The notes below the pieces were generated by a model, which made no database searches, was not told the origin of the DNA, and saw only the letters and a program-made list of their open reading frames with translations. From Trichinella spiralis (taxonomy: Eukaryota; Nematoda; Enoplea; Trichinellida; Trichinellidae): a DNA stretch of 64,000 bases. Positions 48,677 through 60,192 of this stretch are shown in pieces. The position numbers and the translations under genes are program-made. Position 1 is the stretch's first letter. The number at the start of each line of letters is the position of its first letter. Where the stretch lies: positions 13,625,021 to 13,689,020 of the forward strand of contig CM012955.1 in NCBI GenBank assembly GCA_000181795.3, in the 5' to 3' direction.

Positions 48677-48828
48677 ATCGCGGTCGTAAAAATCACTTCC
48701 ATCATCAACTTCTCAGTTGTGTCATTTCACTCGTTGCGAACGCTTTTGCGTCGACACGTCTCTTCATTTTCATTTGCTTCGCTCTTTTTCTGCTGCTTCT
48801 GTTCGAAAACGTGGAAATAGCAGCATTG

Positions 48829-50396
48829 ATGGATAAGAACCGTTTGACTGAAACTGATTTTCCAATCGACTACAGTCTACCCGGTACCAGTGGTTTGTCG
48901 AACAAACCGTCGAACAATAATGCTTTGACTGGCGCAAACGTTGAAAGAAGAGCGCATTCATTCTCTGTATCCGGTTTGCGGACACCAGATGAATCCTCCT
49001 TCGGCAGGAGAAGTTTTACAATCAGCGAATATACGGCCGATCAGGTTATGGAAGCTCTCAGAAGATATGGGAATCTTTTGGGACAATCTTTCCTGCAGTA
49101 TGGAAGCCATCCGATGGCTGATGAAGAACTGCTTTATCATCAAGTTAGTGAGCTTACCTCTCCTGATCGCAATCCGCTGGCATTTGCGTATGCTAGCACC
49201 CGAATTTTTACAAACCACCTGCAGTCAGCGTACAGCAGTATGGAAGGTGGAACATCCGCTTCGTCTGTGAATGATGTACGGAATTCAGAAGCGGATTCTG
49301 TTACTCCTGATTCATCTGCACGGTGGATAGAACTGCGTTCTGTAAAACAAGCAACAGCACAAGGGGAGACAAGTTCCACTAATACCAGTAGCAATACAGT
49401 CAACGATAACAGCGCTGATTTTCCTCTGTTGACTCGGTTTCAAGATGTCCGTTGTATGGTTTGTGGTGATTGCGCTCACGGTTTTCATTACGGCGTAGTT
49501 ACTTGTGAAGGTTGCAAAGGGTTTTTTCGAAGAACGGTGCAACGCAACCTTCGATATTCTTGTCACAAATCTTCCCGGTGTGAAATTAACCGCCAGACCA
49601 GAACCCGGTGTCAGGCATGCCGATACCAACAATGCCTTGATGTTGGCATGTCACCTATGAGTAAGCAAAGTGTTGTAGGCTCGTCAATTTCTTAATTTGC
49701 AATCTGTTCCAGTGGTGCGAATTGACCAACGTCGAAAGGGCACTCCCCAATTTAACGTAGAGGATGACAGTTCGGCAATTTCAAAAATGCAGAACCTGCT
49801 CAACTCTATTGGCGATGCTTTCGACACGCTGATCAGTTCCGCCAACGACAATGGCACTGCCACGCAATCCCAGTGTTTCAATGCATTCACCAGTGCTCTA
49901 CCGGAGTTTTCAAAGCTAGATCCGGTTGATCAAGAAATTTTACAGCACGACTCTATGGAAGAGATTCAAGTTTGTGTTTCTTTTAATTACTTGATGATTC
50001 ATTTTATTAATGGTAATTCTTTGCAGACTATAGTGAAAGCCTATTTGTTGATCGATAAAGACACTTCGACGATAGGAATGACTGATCTGGACAGTGTTCT
50101 ACTGAAGGTGAAAGCAGAAATGGAGGAGCTGCAAGTGCAACCAATGGAAGTGGCTTTGTTGTGCTGTATTTGTTTTTATTCTCCAAGTATGATCTTACTT
50201 CATCGTTACTGCTTTCTGAGCCCTTATCTAGCAGTTCCGTCTTTCAGTACGTGAAAATTTGAAAGCAGTTCAGCAAGTTGAAGCTGTGCAAGACGAATGC
50301 TTGCAGGCGTTGCAAGCACAAGTCCACTTAAGATGTGCAGAAAATCCACAGATCTTTGCAAGAATTTTATTTTTACGAACAATGTCCAAATTATAA
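48829..50396 (+). CDS. Nuclear hormone receptor
   Basis: Four exons (48829-49660, 49713-49969, 50027-50186, 50248-50396) total 466 codons. A Ser/Thr-rich N-terminus precedes a C4-type DNA-binding domain at residues 209-276. Finger 1 is CMVCGDCAHGFHYGVVTC, the P-box region CEGCKGFFRRTVQRN and finger 2 CEINRQTRTRCQAC, with the CLDVGMSP hinge. The P-box CEGCKG predicts AGGTCA-type half-sites. The ligand-binding domain shows FTSALPEFSKLDPVDQEILQ, QVQPMEVALLCCICFYSP and VQDECLQALQAQVHLRC, then stops at RTMSKL. No helix 11-12 (AF-2) sequence follows. Subfamily is uncertain; overall it resembles NR1-like receptors. The ATG at 48829 is chosen because protein similarity with the decayed copy begins there; the frame is open to 48622 with a hydrophobic stretch. 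Confidence 0.9.
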
Positions 50397-51428
50397 TACT
50401 TTTATATATAGTTTTTCCTTCAATTTTTACACTGATTTATGCTTTGTTTTTGTTCTATGAATGAAGTAAAGTAATCTGAACAACAATAAACAGTGTCAAA
50501 ATGCAACAAATCATGTTGAAAATTAAAATTTTTGTAAAAGAATAATTCGAAAAAATGAAATAGTGCGCTAATGATGCAATTTCAAAAGCCACCCGAATAA
50601 TTTTAATCACCACAAAGCATGCGCGAACAATGCTAGAAGTGCAAAATGTGTGTGCCGTACTACATATGCAAATTTCTTTCTCTATTTGACCTAGCTCAAT
50701 AGTTTTGACAAGATTATTGCGCAATCATCCTACCCAGCACGCATAATATAAACACAATGTATGCTATAAATAGCAACCGTTAATAAATGACTTTGAGTCT
50801 TCTGCAGAATTATTTCTCAGTAATGGCATGTTTCCTAGGGTCAAGCATAATGACAAATGTGATCCATTATAATTTCAGTAAAAGCATACATTGACCATGC
50901 GATTATTTTAACAGCATTGTACGACAAACTTTTGCATCGCATGATCGTATGCCGACATCTAAATTTCTCTGACCAAGTGAAACCTGATCTCTGAAATAAT
51001 TCATCCATTTTAATATACATTTGATGGATAAAAAAGTAAAATGAAATAATAATATCAGAAATTAAATCTGCAAAGCAACAGATTTTCTGTTCACTATTAG
51101 CTGATACACAATCATGGCTTTGCTTATAATAGAAAAGAAGGACATTAACCTGCGCTGTTTGCAGAAGTTGTGTTTTGAAGTTTCCCATTTGCATATGGCG
51201 TCGTTTTTCTCCTTTATTCTTTCTTTGATCTTCTTATTCAAGCAGATGCCATAATAAACAGACCAAGCAGATGTGATTCGTCATACAGGCAATGATAAAA
51301 GCTTTGACCTGAATCAACCATTTGGCCCGGCACTGCCTTATTAATGCTGAAGCAATTCTGTGCGTCTGAATAAACTGATTTTTCGCTATTTGTTCGCATA
51401 AGAAACTGATGAAATCATGCAGCGCAGG

Positions 51429-51439
51429 AGGTCAGGTCA
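51429..51439 (+). promoter_or_regulatory. Overlapping AGGTCA half-sites (right copy)
   Basis: AGGTCAGGTCA, identical to 46457-46467 inside diverged flanks. The motif has survived in both copies while nearby bases have changed. Confidence 0.35.
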
Positions 51440-51556
51440 ATTGAGGCATTCACAATTGCGGAAGTTATCCCACCAAATACAAGCTAGAATGTATAGGATG
51501 GGTCAAGCACAGGAGGGCCATTTCCATTGTCGATATGTCAGCTGCATTGCGTCAGT

Positions 51557-51572
51557 TGACCTTTGTTGACCC
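51557..51572 (-). promoter_or_regulatory. Perfect DR4 nuclear-receptor element
   Basis: TGACCT-TTGT-TGACCC on the plus strand is GGGTCA-ACAA-AGGTCA on the minus strand, a direct repeat with a 4-base spacer. DR4 sites are classic targets of several NR1-type heterodimers. It sits 1.16 kb past the receptor stop codon, at the edge of the duplicated block. Confidence 0.4.
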
Positions 51573-51650
51573 CTTCATGCCTACATACAATGTTGTTTAT
51601 CCATTCAGACGACTACTTTTTATTACTTTCTCAATCTAGTCCAGTTGCTT

Positions 51651-54600
51651 CAGCAGTGTCTATTCTATTACGCCACTATCTGAAGATCTTGGACTTTACC
51701 TCAAATTTATTACTTCATGTAATAAATGAAAAGTTTAGTTCAATAATATACAATTTCTCAATAACGTCACAATTGTTTTGGCTTTACTATTATAATGATA
51801 TTAATGTAATAAAAAATAATTTTCCGCACTGATTAGATTAAAGTTAAGCTCATGGATGCATGTGGAATGGTAAACTTCATTCATGATCTTTTGTATTGCA
51901 CTTACACTGAATATGGTATTCCGTTTCCAAAATACTGCATTTCACTTTATTATGTTTTTAAAATAGAACTTTTCAAAATATCCAACTATATCTTCTATTA
52001 GCATTGAATTCCATTTTTTCATGCCGTAATATAAAAAACGGGACTTTATTAACTAATTCAAAATACCACATAACAAAATATTGAAAAATATTTCTTTTAT
52101 GATGTTGTTATCAAAAAATTCGTATGAATGGTTTTCAGGTCTTTTTTTAGATTTGTAAAGATGAATTAAATGCCAATTATTTCTTGATGAAAAAGAGAAT
52201 TCCATTAGTGCAGAAGATACAGTTATTAAATATGTGTTTCATGCGGAGCTTATATTTATCTCAATCACTATGACAACGTTTAGAAATGCAACTGAAAGCA
52301 GACGACCACCCTGAAATTAAGAAATTTTACCATTGTGGTTTCAATTTACCAAAACTGCTTGATGTTTCATGATCAATATATTTTGCACAATTTCAAGTTG
52401 AAAACGATGAGAATATTTGCACGGAAGAACACTAGTATGATGGTTTTTCTTTAAATTTTTTGCATAAATAACCCATTCATGCTTCACAGTAAAAATTTCA
52501 TATTGTATAATTAATAATGAAAATTTTCATTTGATGCCATGAGTGAGAAATGATAAGTCGGATAAAAATTTGAACAGCAACTGTTTGGTTGCGGTGCATT
52601 GATTGCATTTCGTGGACCATTCTTGCTTTTTGTTTTCGTTCTTTCTTGTCATAAGGTAAAAGTAAACTTTTTGAATAAATCCGAACCATAATTACAATTT
52701 ATAAATATTTGATATTTTTGACTCTCATAGCAGTAGTGATTTGACTCTATGGTGAAAAGATTTTATTGAATATGCATTTTTTCCAATGTCCCAACAACAA
52801 CAACACTGAACAGCAAGAATGACGAATAAAAATTTCATATTAAATACATCAAAATTGTTCAAAGTGTAAAAATGGAAGAAATGGCTGATCAGAACTTTAT
52901 GACATTGCAATCCATAAACTAACTACCCAACCAATCTACCCTTCCATAAAACTTTGCATGGCACAGTGCTGCAAAATTTTGCTCAATAAAGTGAACTGAC
53001 ATGTCAGAGCATTGTCGTTTAATAAATTTAAATTTAAATTTGGCACCATGTTATTAAATTGCAGACAATGAAAAGCGATATTAATCTTTTTCAGTGAGAC
53101 AAATTTTCAATAAAATAAAAATTTTCAAAGTAGTTACTGATCAGAAATGAAAATTTTGTTTCAAAAGTACAATTTTTGATTTTAATATCTGATTCAGATG
53201 AACGAACGTTCATTAATAAAGGAAGAGATGGTTGATTTGGATTCATTTGGATCAGGATAATACGACGTGCGAAAGAGAAATTTTTGAAATTGCTCAACTT
53301 GTGATGCGACTATTTAAAACATGTACGCATATTTATCGCTGTTGGACAAAACATTTGCACAAGTGTTGAAATGAATTTGAAATAATTTTCCATTTTCTTT
53401 ATTTCTAGTGAATGTATTATTATTCCAAGTGGAATTTTTTTTACTCATTACTGCTGGTTGTCTGGACCAAATGCTTTTTCCTTTGATCATCGAAATTGTT
53501 TGAAAAAAGTGAAACTTTATATACACGTTTAGTTACAATAAATAAAATGCGAAACATTCAAAAAAGTCAAATAAAATACGAGTTGAAATTAACATCGTTG
53601 ATATTAATTGTCAAATGTATTATTCTCTTCTAATGTTACCTATTGCTCAAATGGCAGCACTCGAAGTCTGCTCTAATCAGTCAACTAACTGATGTTCTCA
53701 AAAATGTGATGAATACCGACCAACTTAACAGATGCAAGTTTGTCACGCAATTATTCAATAATTGAAAATTTTATATATACGTATATGGATTTAAATATTC
53801 AACAACTTTGTAATAATAGTAATAATAATAAGTAAAAAATAGATAAAAAAGTATATATATACATGTGTGTGTCTGTGTGTTTTGGTTGCATTAAAGTGAA
53901 TGAATTGATTGAAATGCGAGTAAAGTTTGATGATAATGTTGTGCATGAAAATAATGTACGTATTTAAATTTTCTTCTTTCTATTGTATTATAAAAAGAAA
54001 ACAGTAATAAATAAATAAATAATATTTTTTCTTTTGAATATTAAAGTAAAATAAAAGTGAGTAAAATGAACTACTATTTGAATTATTTGAATGGAGAAAA
54101 ATGCAAAGATGATGATGAATTTGGTTGGCGGCGTTGATCTGTCTGACTTTGATTGACGATGGATGGAATTCAGTTGATGCGTTCAAGTTGTGCCAATTGC
54201 AAGCAGCTTTTTCTCATCTGGCGTGCTGTTAGCTTGTGCAGCTGTTGTGTTGAGAGGTTTTTCAGTTTGCCTGGTGGAAATTTTAATTTTCGGTCTCAAA
54301 ATGATGCCCAACCAAACCGCAGAAGAAGAAAAAGAAGACAAAGTTCGTAAATCAAATCTCTCTGTCAGTTTTTTAATGGCAATTTTCAAAATGTTCTCAG
54401 ATCTGAGACGTGATGTATTTCATTTCGTCCATTCAATTTTTTTTGCTTTACCAAAATAAATATTAACAATGCATTGTAATTATTATTATTATGATTGTTT
54501 TGTTTTAATGAAATGAAAGAAAAAAGTGACATCAAGTAGAACAAAAGTGATTCCAGTGAGCAGCAATTTCAATGACAGATGAGCACAGTGTTGAAAAAAT

Positions 54601-55450
54601 CCATACATTGATTGACCTCCTAGTGCAACCCTATCTGAGCGTAATTGTTTAGCAAAGCAGTAAAGAGTGAAATGCGCAATTATCTGACAACTTTTCCATT
54701 AAAATAACGTCGTCGTTGGCAAAAATTTCCACAGAGCTCATCAGAAAAATTGCCGTACGAACGAACATCCCAACGTGACGCAGCTTCATGTCTGACTGAT
54801 TTGACAAACGACAAGCCATTACATCACGGAGGTGAGAAGAAAAATATGCAAATTCATCGAATAACAAATTAGAAAAGAACACAAAATGCTGTTACAAAAG
54901 CTGAAGCAGGAGTGGAATGAATGGGACGGCATGGTAGACGAGCTTATTTTTTATTGATCGAAAGCTTCAAATCTGAGCTAATTTCATTTTACTCGAACAA
55001 ATACCATGTGCTTGTTGGGGGGGGGGGGTTTCTGTTCTCCCAGACGGACAGAAAAGAGGAGACACACGTGCTTCACTATCTGGATGTCCTTCACTCTCTC
55101 TCCCTCTCTCTGAAAATTGTCACTTTGTGAACGCAAAAATTGGTAGAAAATTGAAAAATCAAAAAACCAAGCAAAATATTTTTATATTTTTGAAAAAAAA
55201 CAATGAATAATTTTTGATCAGAATGAAACAGATTTTTGTGAAAAAAGAAAAAAATTTCCAATCAACATTTATAAAGGAAATTCTCCATTTCCACTCTTGA
55301 TATGATAAGGATATCGGATGAATAAAGGAAAATGATAACAGTGGAATTATTTCTCATAAATTTATTTCAACAACAATAGTATTATTAATAATAAAAGTAA
55401 TGGTAATATTATTAATGATGATGATGATGGTGGTGGTAGTGATATGGTTA
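51651..55450. other. Gene-poor intergenic region
   Basis: Nearly 4 kb with no gene I can establish. It has AT-rich sequence, a short (GT)n tract near 53863-53880 and a run of twelve G at 55017-55028. A plus-strand frame at 54180-54459 contains a hydrophobic stretch (GVLLACAAVVLRGFSVCLVE) but no splice or start support. Poly-T and poly-A runs are frequent. Confidence 0.4.
55017..55028 (+). repeat. G12 homopolymer
   Basis: Twelve consecutive G in an otherwise AT-rich region, flanked by TTGTT and TTTCT. Such a run is prone to length error and could form quadruplexes only with another G run, which is not present close by. Confidence 0.9.
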
Positions 55451-57341
55451 TTAAACGTAAAATTCTTTGGCAGGTCGTGCAAAATTTGGATTGCTAACTA
55501 GCTGGGCAATGGCCGGCTCGTAACTGTGACCATGACGATAGCGTCGACAGCACAGGCAAACGGTGAGCGCCAGAAGCAACGTGCCAACCACACCGGCCGC
55601 GATGACAATGTAAAACAATTTCGCGTCTTCCATTGCTTGTCCACTTTGTGCACAACAGTTCAGAAATCAATTGAAAAATCTGATTGAAAAAAGAAAAAGC
55701 AGGGAAAAAGCAAATGATAATTACAAACAACTTGAGCTTCAACAGAGCATCGTTTATCGCCCACGCAGATTTGACAGAATACGTCGGACGACCATGCTCA
55801 TTTGACAGCCACCGATCAAAGCCACTGATCGCCAAAATCACGCGGTTCGTTATGCAAAATAACAATATTAACCGGCAGGCACATACACACGCACACACAC
55901 AAATAAATACACACTAAAACACCACATACACACACACACACACAACGGCCGGTCGATCAATGCCCAAGCTGGCATTCACTTTTGCAGCCAATAACAGCGA
56001 CGCAATCGAGCATTTAATCAGAGCCCAAAAACCAATGGACAAACGCCAATCGACAAAACCTTATTTATTTATTTCATTTATTCACTTCTCCTCTTTGATT
56101 ATTTATTTCATTTCCAACAAACCACACACGCCCACCAATTCACGCACACACGACGAATCATTATTTATTTGTTTATTTATTGCTGCTTGTAATAAATAAT
56201 AATCGATTGTATCAAGAAGAATATATGCAAAAATTCACCATCCCCTCCCCCCTTCAATCTAAATTATCATCCGCTTTCTTATTAGACAGTCTAATCAATT
56301 TTATACAATTAACCATATCAAATTTGTAAACACTCACCACATCCATTGCGGTGAACCACAATTACAACAATTCAATAAATAAATAGGGTAGAGGGGGGTG
56401 GGTTGAGAAAGAAAGATAAATAACCTCATCACTTACAGTATACATTTGCTGATGTGTAGACAAACAAACAAACAAACACACAAAATACAAGTGGCAATTT
56501 CCTTTACACTTCTTCCTTGTAATTTTTGCCTGGTTTCAAAATCAAAAAGTATACTTAAACGGAAATAAAATTTACACTCTCCCTTTCCATTCCTCAGCGG
56601 ATTTTCAACTTTTTTTTGTTATATGTTTTTTTCTGTCTGAAAGCGATCATCTCTCATAAAATGGATTATAAAGTGGATTACATCGTTATCTCGCTTTTTT
56701 CATTAGTTGTTTTTAAAAATAATGAAAAGCCGGAAAAGAGGAACATTTACGAATAAGATAGATGCAGGCTTTCTTTCCGTTTTCCAGGATTTGAATACGA
56801 GGAAAATGCGCAATGGCCGACAAACCGATTCAAAACAGAAACAAAAAAATGAAGTTTTTCGAAGTTTTTATATAAAAAATTATTAAATATTAAAAACAAC
56901 ATCGTTGTCGTTCAATCAATCACATTCAATGTGTAAAACAGATAAAGAACATGTTAGTGTTATATCGTTATTTTCATTCATAATTGACTTTACACAAAAT
57001 TAAACTTACCTCACATCTCTCTCTGTCTCATTACAGATTAAATGTGATGCATAGCTGCTTTTTCGAACCAAAAAATAATAAAAATAACAAAATTCATAAC
57101 TGACGTACAATGGGATTTTGTTCAACAGCACGGTGCATTTCATGCGACCAATTTCGTTCTGCTCATTCGCCAATTCGAATAAATCATCTTCTCCCACAGC
57201 CCAACTATATACTATGTGCAAAACCTTATCAGTCCAAGAACAACAACAACTATGCAAATTTTGCTACCACTCCGTATTCGATGGCAAATTTGAATATTTT
57301 TCCACTTTCTTCTTCGCAAACGCGCTATCTATTTTATCCAT
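55451..57341 (-). CDS. Single-pass membrane protein ending in EFYV
   Basis: On the minus strand exons 57341-57268, 57204-57109, 57054-57010 and 55643-55451 join with matching phases. The predicted product has three cysteines (ECWAVGEDD, GRMKCTVLL, HLICNETE) and an N-glycosylation sequon (NET) before one transmembrane helix (LFYIVIAAGVVGTLLLALTV). A basic CCRRYRHGHSYE stretch and a tail ending KEFYV follow. That tail resembles the C-termini of syndecans (EFYA) and neurexins (EYYV), which bind PDZ proteins. No family is otherwise recognised. No signal peptide is found, so 5' exons may be missing or exon 1 may be wrong. The last exon could alternatively start at ATG 55633 as a 60-residue protein, since a strong TTTTTTCAATCAG site lies about 50 bases upstream. 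A (CA)n-rich tract at 55881-55943 lies in the long intron. Confidence 0.5.
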
Positions 57342-58002
57342 TCACCCTGCCGACAATTGATAAGCGCATTGAAAGTTGTAATTAGTAAACTCATTAGCTG
57401 CGTTGCACTGCGTATGCGTCATAGAAAACTATATATGTATATATACAGTTTGTTATCTTTGATGAAATTAGACAATATGCATGTTGTATATTTGATTTAA
57501 AAATTTATTTCCATGAAAACAAAAACTATAAACTATAATAAAAGGAATCACAATTCGTTAATATATATATAGAATAATTGGGATGTCATTTGGACATCAG
57601 TCTTCTTCTCATTAGCCATTATAATTACAATTAAAAAAAGGATAAGGAAATACTTTCACAAAAGCCAAAGATTGAAACTAATTCGAAGCAATTTACTCTT
57701 GGCTGTATCTGAAAAAAAGTAAACAAACAATTACATTAAAACAACATAAAATACAAATAAACGAAATACATTGCAAAAAAGTTTTAATGTTCAATAAAAA
57801 AAACATAAACTTATTTAATTTATATTACACATTAATCTTTCTTCTATCAATTGAAAATTTTGCATAATTAATACGCAAAACATCGTTTACACGAGTAGAG
57901 GATAAAATTATACACTCAGTCGTGGAATATAAATAATTGAAAATTATAAAATAAACTCATTTCTGAAAAGCAGATTCACTTACTGTTATATTATTTTCAT
58001 TT
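57342..58002. other. Spacer between two minus-strand genes
   Basis: AT-rich, with (AT)n near 57560-57572. It would contain the promoter or missing 5' exons of the EFYV membrane-protein gene. No signal peptide exon was recognised. Confidence 0.35.
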
Positions 58003-60192
58003 TCAGTTTCTTCTTTTCTTTCGCTCCTATAAAAAATTTACAATACAAAATAACCCTACATATATGTGTGTATAAATTTCAATATAACCCACCTCTTTTT
58101 GACAAAGAACAATAAGCGTGCGACGAAATATTCCAATAAAATCGATGAACAAATCGACGCTATGACTAGAAGAAGGAAAATAATGTTTTTGTTTTTTTTT
58201 AATTTTTCGTACAAATAAAATTGAAATACATTACAGAGAATATTTTGAAAAAAAAAAACCAATGTAAATTTCATACCGAATGTAATCGTTGTCACCCATT
58301 CGTTTTTTCTCCATGATCAACTGCGTGTCGTAAACGATGAATCCGCACATCACTGCCAAGCCGGTGTACAAATTGACTTGAAACAACGCCGGTGATCTGA
58401 TGAACATGTTAAACATGGACACCCAGCACATTGCGCTCAACATGCCAAGCAACGTTCCTGAAAAAAAATTCATAATTTCAGAAACAACAAATAAACAAAC
58501 AAACAAATAAACAAGACAAATTATTATTCAAATAACTTGCCAATCAAGTAGAGATATTTCCGATCTGGAGCAATCAGAGCAGCAAGTGTGAAACAACCGA
58601 ACAAAACTGCGGTGACCATAAATGCTGTCACAATTAACGACGCATTGACGCTTATGACAAAGTCTAGCAAAGGTCCAGTACTAAGACCTGCAAATGAGTT
58701 TGATAAAATACTTTTTTCCTAATATACTAATATAATATTCAATATTATTATTATTATTATTTATAATCTTTACAATATTGCTTTAATACAAAATAGTATA
58801 CTATTTTTGACAAACACTACCTGACAAAGCAGAAAATGCCATCAAAGCCAAAAATCGGTACAGTTCATTTTCACGTGTGTGAACAGTAGCATTGATTGTT
58901 ATCAGCAGTACCAAAGAGCCAAGTACACTCCAAACGCTACCCTGAAAAATAAAAGTAGACAAAATTCAATATATTTTCAAATTTCATTTATTATAACAAC
59001 GATGATTTTAATAAACATAAATGAAATTTTTTTAGTCATCAATAGAATGAAACTACTTACACTGATAAAATCAGTAAACAGGTGTACGTAAGCTCCGGCT
59101 GCTGCAGCCAACAGGCTCGCACTCAAGCTGAAGTAGACACGACGAAGATGCGTTTGCACGGGTTTTTCACTAAAACAACAACAATAATAATAACGACAAA
59201 ATTAATAAATATTTGGAGAAAATTATGAAAAAAATTTAGAAAACAATTCATTTTCATGCCGACGTGCTATTTAATAAATAAATAAAGACAATAAAGATGA
59301 TGATGACGATGAATTTACCATTTAGTGAACAAAACAAGTTTACGAATAATCTTATTAGTATCACAATATTTATATTTTTCTTTGCCTTCGATCAAAATAT
59401 CATCTTTTCACAGCAACAATTCGAATCAATCAAGCGAAAATTACGCCACTGAGAAAAATGAAAATCTTTAACTGCTTTGATAATGATTTACAACGCAATC
59501 ACATACATCAGTTCTACAACGTTGTGGAATATTAAAATCAATAAACATTACGCAGAAATTGAATTCCAACAAAAACTTTCATTAAAATAGAATGAAAAAA
59601 AATATCTGAATGCAAGAGGAAAAAATTTCTTTTCATTATTTCAATGCAACATTAGTCAAAATAACCATCAAACTTATTACTAATTAATCGATATACTGAG
59701 ATAAAAATTAATAACGACGACAACAGTGACAATTCTTGATGGCAAAATTGGGAAGAAATTTGTGCCTTTTTCTTATTGATTAAAACATAAATCAATGAAC
59801 AGGCAAACAGGCCTTGGGCAAACAGAAACAAGCTCGACGAACATTTGTTGTTACAATAGAAAAAGTATTGCAATGCAATGCAAAACGAGAATAGTTGTAA
59901 ACCAAAAATTGGAATAAACAATTTCCATTAAAAATTAAAATATCATGTAACTCCTGATAAAAAAAATTAAAAATTGAAAAAATTCTGAATCGAATTTCTA
60001 ATTATCAACAATAGGATGTTTTCGAAGCATTCGATACACGCGAAAAGCATTTTCAAAACTTTCACAAAAAATAAAATAAAAGCACACTCAGTCAAATGAT
60101 GAGCACCGAAATTTTTTTTTCTTTTTTACTTACATTTTCTGATCGAGGGTGTTGTAAAAACTGCTCAAAGTGTTTAGCATCGTTTTCGACAT
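58003..60192 (-). CDS. TMBIM6: Bax inhibitor-1 (TMBIM6)
   Basis: Seven exons (60192-60134, 59169-59061, 58941-58821, 58687-58541, 58457-58277, 58165-58093, 58026-58003) encode 237 residues, the same length as human TMBIM6. BI-1 is an ER membrane protein that lets Ca2+ leak and dampens cell death. Seven hydrophobic segments are visible. Strong family blocks are [51 protein letters not shown] and RHSVDLFIDFIGIFRR. The vertebrate equivalents are [38 protein letters not shown] and CIDLFLDFITVFRK. The C-terminus is charged (QKEERKKRRN), like the pH-sensing basic tail of the family. The first intron (964 bp) is the largest. Intron 4 is GC-AG. Confidence 0.93.
58458..58540 (-). other. GC-AG intron in TMBIM6
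   Basis: The exon ends GATTG and the intron begins GCAAGT. It ends TTTTTTTCAG. The splice gives Leu-Ile-Gly-Thr-Leu-Leu-Gly-Met in frame with the conserved TM5-TM6 region. A GT four bases on would break the frame. Confidence 0.9.

Larger units (their letters stand above)
47664..51650 (+). repeat. Right copy of tandem segmental duplication
   Basis: Colinear with 43317-46672 and carrying the intact receptor. Shared landmarks include the TTTTCATCGATGAAA stretch at both left ends, ACACACGTAAACACAATTTA upstream of the gene, and AAACTGATGAAATCATGCAG downstream. The copy is about 4 kb against 3.4 kb on the left, mainly because the left has lost the 3' half of the gene. Confidence 0.85.

Noticed and set aside
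48622-48828. N-terminal extension of the nuclear receptor with a hydrophobic segment
   Set aside because: A membrane helix before a DNA-binding domain is implausible, and protein-level conservation with the decayed copy starts only at the ATG at 48829.
54180-54459. Hydrophobic plus-strand frame as a membrane protein gene
   Set aside because: The opposite strand is equally open, there is no start in context and no acceptor in phase.
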